Positions 63,108 through 64,000 of a DNA stretch of 64,000 nucleotides are shown piece by piece. The stretch lies in contig JAQTYU010000006.1 of NCBI GenBank assembly GCA_028688145.1, positions 102,864-166,863 of the forward strand. The letters run 5' to 3'. The position numbers and the translations under genes were made by a program. How positions within the stretch are numbered: position 1 is the first letter of the stretch; every line of letters starts with the position of its first letter. The notes beneath the pieces were generated by a model, which saw only the letters and a list, made by a program, of their open reading frames with translations, ran no database searches and had not been told where the DNA came from. Origin of the DNA: Thiotrichaceae bacterium. Lineage in GTDB: Bacteria > Pseudomonadota > Gammaproteobacteria > Beggiatoales > Beggiatoaceae.

Positions 63108-63299
63108 TTCTCGTTCCCACGCTCCCGCGTGGGAATGCCTATTGCGTCGCTCCAGCGGCGCGTTTATGTGGGTATTCTATATAGTTTAAGTCATATAACT
63201 ATCTAAATTTAAAGCCGTTTTATCTAAAACAAGCCTATAAAGTCCTCGCCGCTGGAGCGACGAGGTAGGCATTCCCACGCGGGAGCGTGGGAACGAGAA
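63108..63299. repeat. 192-bp hyper-palindromic element
   Basis: Arms of 34 bp match perfectly (63108-63141 with 63266-63299), beginning TTCTCGTTCCCACGCTCCCG. A second pair of 16 bp (63145-63160 with 63248-63263, CGTCGCTCCAGCGGCG) extends the stem. Each outer arm is also a smaller palindrome around CCCGCG. The central part is AT-rich. It resembles non-autonomous inverted-repeat elements; the right arm lies just before the truncated HEPN gene. Confidence 0.88.
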
Positions 63300-63315
63300 C
63301 AAAGACTCACTTAAT

Positions 63316-63720
63316 TTGTTATTCGCACAGTTTTATACAGACTACAGATTTTCTGTAAATGCTTTTTTAAATTTAGCTCAAGCGGCAGAGTCCTTTCATA
63401 AAGAGACACACGAAGGGAAAGAAAAGTACTTACACGATAGACTAAGCGAAATTGTGAACGTATGTTCTAATAGTACGAGTGTATTAGACAACATTTTAGG
63501 AAACAAAGATAAGTTTGTGAACCAAGTAAAACACTCACGGAATTTTTACACACATTATGGTCGTAAAAAAGAATACATACTTGAGGGATCGGAACTTAGG
63601 ATTTTGACTGAGAAACTAAAGTTACTTTTGGTATGTGCTTTTCTTTTGGAAATTGGTATGGAACATCAAAAGTTAAGCTCTTTACTGGAAAATATTGATA
63701 CACGTCATTTAGTTTCGTAG
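63316..63720 (+). pseudogene. 5'-truncated HEPN-domain gene (ApeA-like C-terminus)
   Basis: About 134 residues from a TTG; the frame is open leftward through the inverted-repeat arm to a stop at 63238, with no ATG. The protein piece ends in a HEPN RNase-like motif, R-N-F-Y-T-H (Rx4H pattern), after VNQVKHS, and resembles the C-terminus of ApeA-like HEPN proteins implicated in abortive infection. The N-terminal half of such a protein is missing, so insertion of the element at 63108-63299 probably deleted or displaced it. Whether the remnant is made is unknown. If a different N-terminal start exists I did not see it. Confidence 0.65.
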
Positions 63721-63745
63721 GTTGGATTACCATCAGCAAACGTAG

Positions 63746-63773
63746 GGTGTATAAGGCGTAGCCGCCATACACC
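63746..63773. repeat. GGTGTATAAGGCGTAGCC hairpin element
   Basis: GGTGTAT (63746-63752) pairs with ATACACC (63767-63773), followed by a T-run (63774-63779), around the conserved core AAGGCGTAGCCGCC. The core recurs at 15057-15080. It could act as a terminator for the HEPN remnant. Confidence 0.7.
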
Positions 63774-63791
63774 TTTTTTGCTTTTTCCCTT

Positions 63792-63864
63792 ATTCCCAAG
63801 TGTAACTTGGGAATGCAGTCTTGACCGCGTTGCGGTCTGTATCTACACAGGATGCGGCGCATCC
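63792..63864. repeat. Three consecutive perfect hairpins
   Basis: ATTCCCAAG/CTTGGGAAT (63792-63814), GACCGC/GCGGTC (63823-63837) and GGATGC/GCATCC (63850-63864) lie in a row; ATTCCCAA recurs after them. A structured, non-coding element of the same general kind as the others. The remaining 136 bases to the window end show no gene. Confidence 0.75.
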
Positions 63865-64000
63865 AAGAATGTATTCCCAAACTCTGTTTCACAGCCATTA
63901 AGTTAAGGACTAAAAGCAAGATTTCTTACTCTGTTTAGCATATAGGAGCAAACTCGTGGCAGAGGAACGTCTCCTTGGAACTAAACGATGACTTCTACTG

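Noticed and set aside
63596..63919. 107-codon minus-strand frame at the right end
   Set aside because: It runs across the HEPN remnant in the opposite direction and through three hairpins, so it is a shadow.

Overview
The window looks like chromosomal DNA of a sulfur-oxidising or filamentous gammaproteobacterium, probably of the Beggiatoa/Thiotrichales type. The gammaproteobacterial placement rests on the miaA-hfq-hflX cluster, the rpoZ-spoT pair, recG-ridA, tyrA, nagZ, and a CcoG/FixH cluster. The narrower guess is an inference. It rests on large CHASE/PAS hybrid kinases, an exported CHAT-TPR protein next to a filamentous-haemagglutinin-type protein, a tetrahydromethanopterin-linked C1 gene, and many palindromic interspersed repeats. 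No rRNA, CRISPR array, integrase or intact insertion sequence was seen.

Layout. 1-5905: two tandem paralogous CHASE-PAS-PAS hybrid histidine kinases, the downstream one cut by the window edge. 6053-14204: tyrA, an exported protein, an MfnF-like protein, a thioredoxin-like [2Fe-2S] ferredoxin coupled to an alpha/beta hydrolase, and a remarkable 863-residue fusion (two cNMP domains, NirB-like segment, BFD [2Fe-2S] domain, ferredoxin-reductase module, haem-binding membrane domain). 14247-14992: a decayed IS5-type transposase. 15161-20132: CbiM-like protein, pncC, hemJ, a TauE/SafE protein, fixH, ccoG and a small membrane protein, one leftward block serving cytochrome oxidase and haem biogenesis, interrupted by inverted repeats. 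20582-27806: an NtrC-type regulator, an ExeA-like ATPase with a SPOR-like end, and the leftward pair of CHAT-TPR and haemagglutinin-type exported proteins. 27935-30536: miaA-hfq-hflX.

30604-43565 is an accessory island between housekeeping blocks. It holds a Ser/Thr kinase, a four-gene cassette of exported or membrane proteins including a secreted PD-(D/E)XK nuclease candidate and a glycine-zipper protein, a Nudix-like protein, a single-chain Type IIG/ISP-like restriction-modification enzyme, an Asp-box beta-propeller lipoprotein, and a zinc-ribbon PD-(D/E)XK nuclease. It is the best place in the window to look for an undescribed (defence or toxin-like) system, together with the redox fusion at 10969-13560.

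43581-64000 is mostly housekeeping: nfeD-qmcA, rpoZ-spoT, ridA-recG, an exported repeat/DUF1036 protein, an enoyl-CoA hydratase family protein, tRNA-Leu(CAG), rnr, initiator tRNA-Met, a queuosine-precursor transporter, rtcB, a fructosamine-kinase family protein and nagZ. The right end is packed with palindromic repeats, one of which abuts a 5'-truncated HEPN-domain gene. At least five families of inverted-repeat elements occur across the window, almost all in intergenic gaps.
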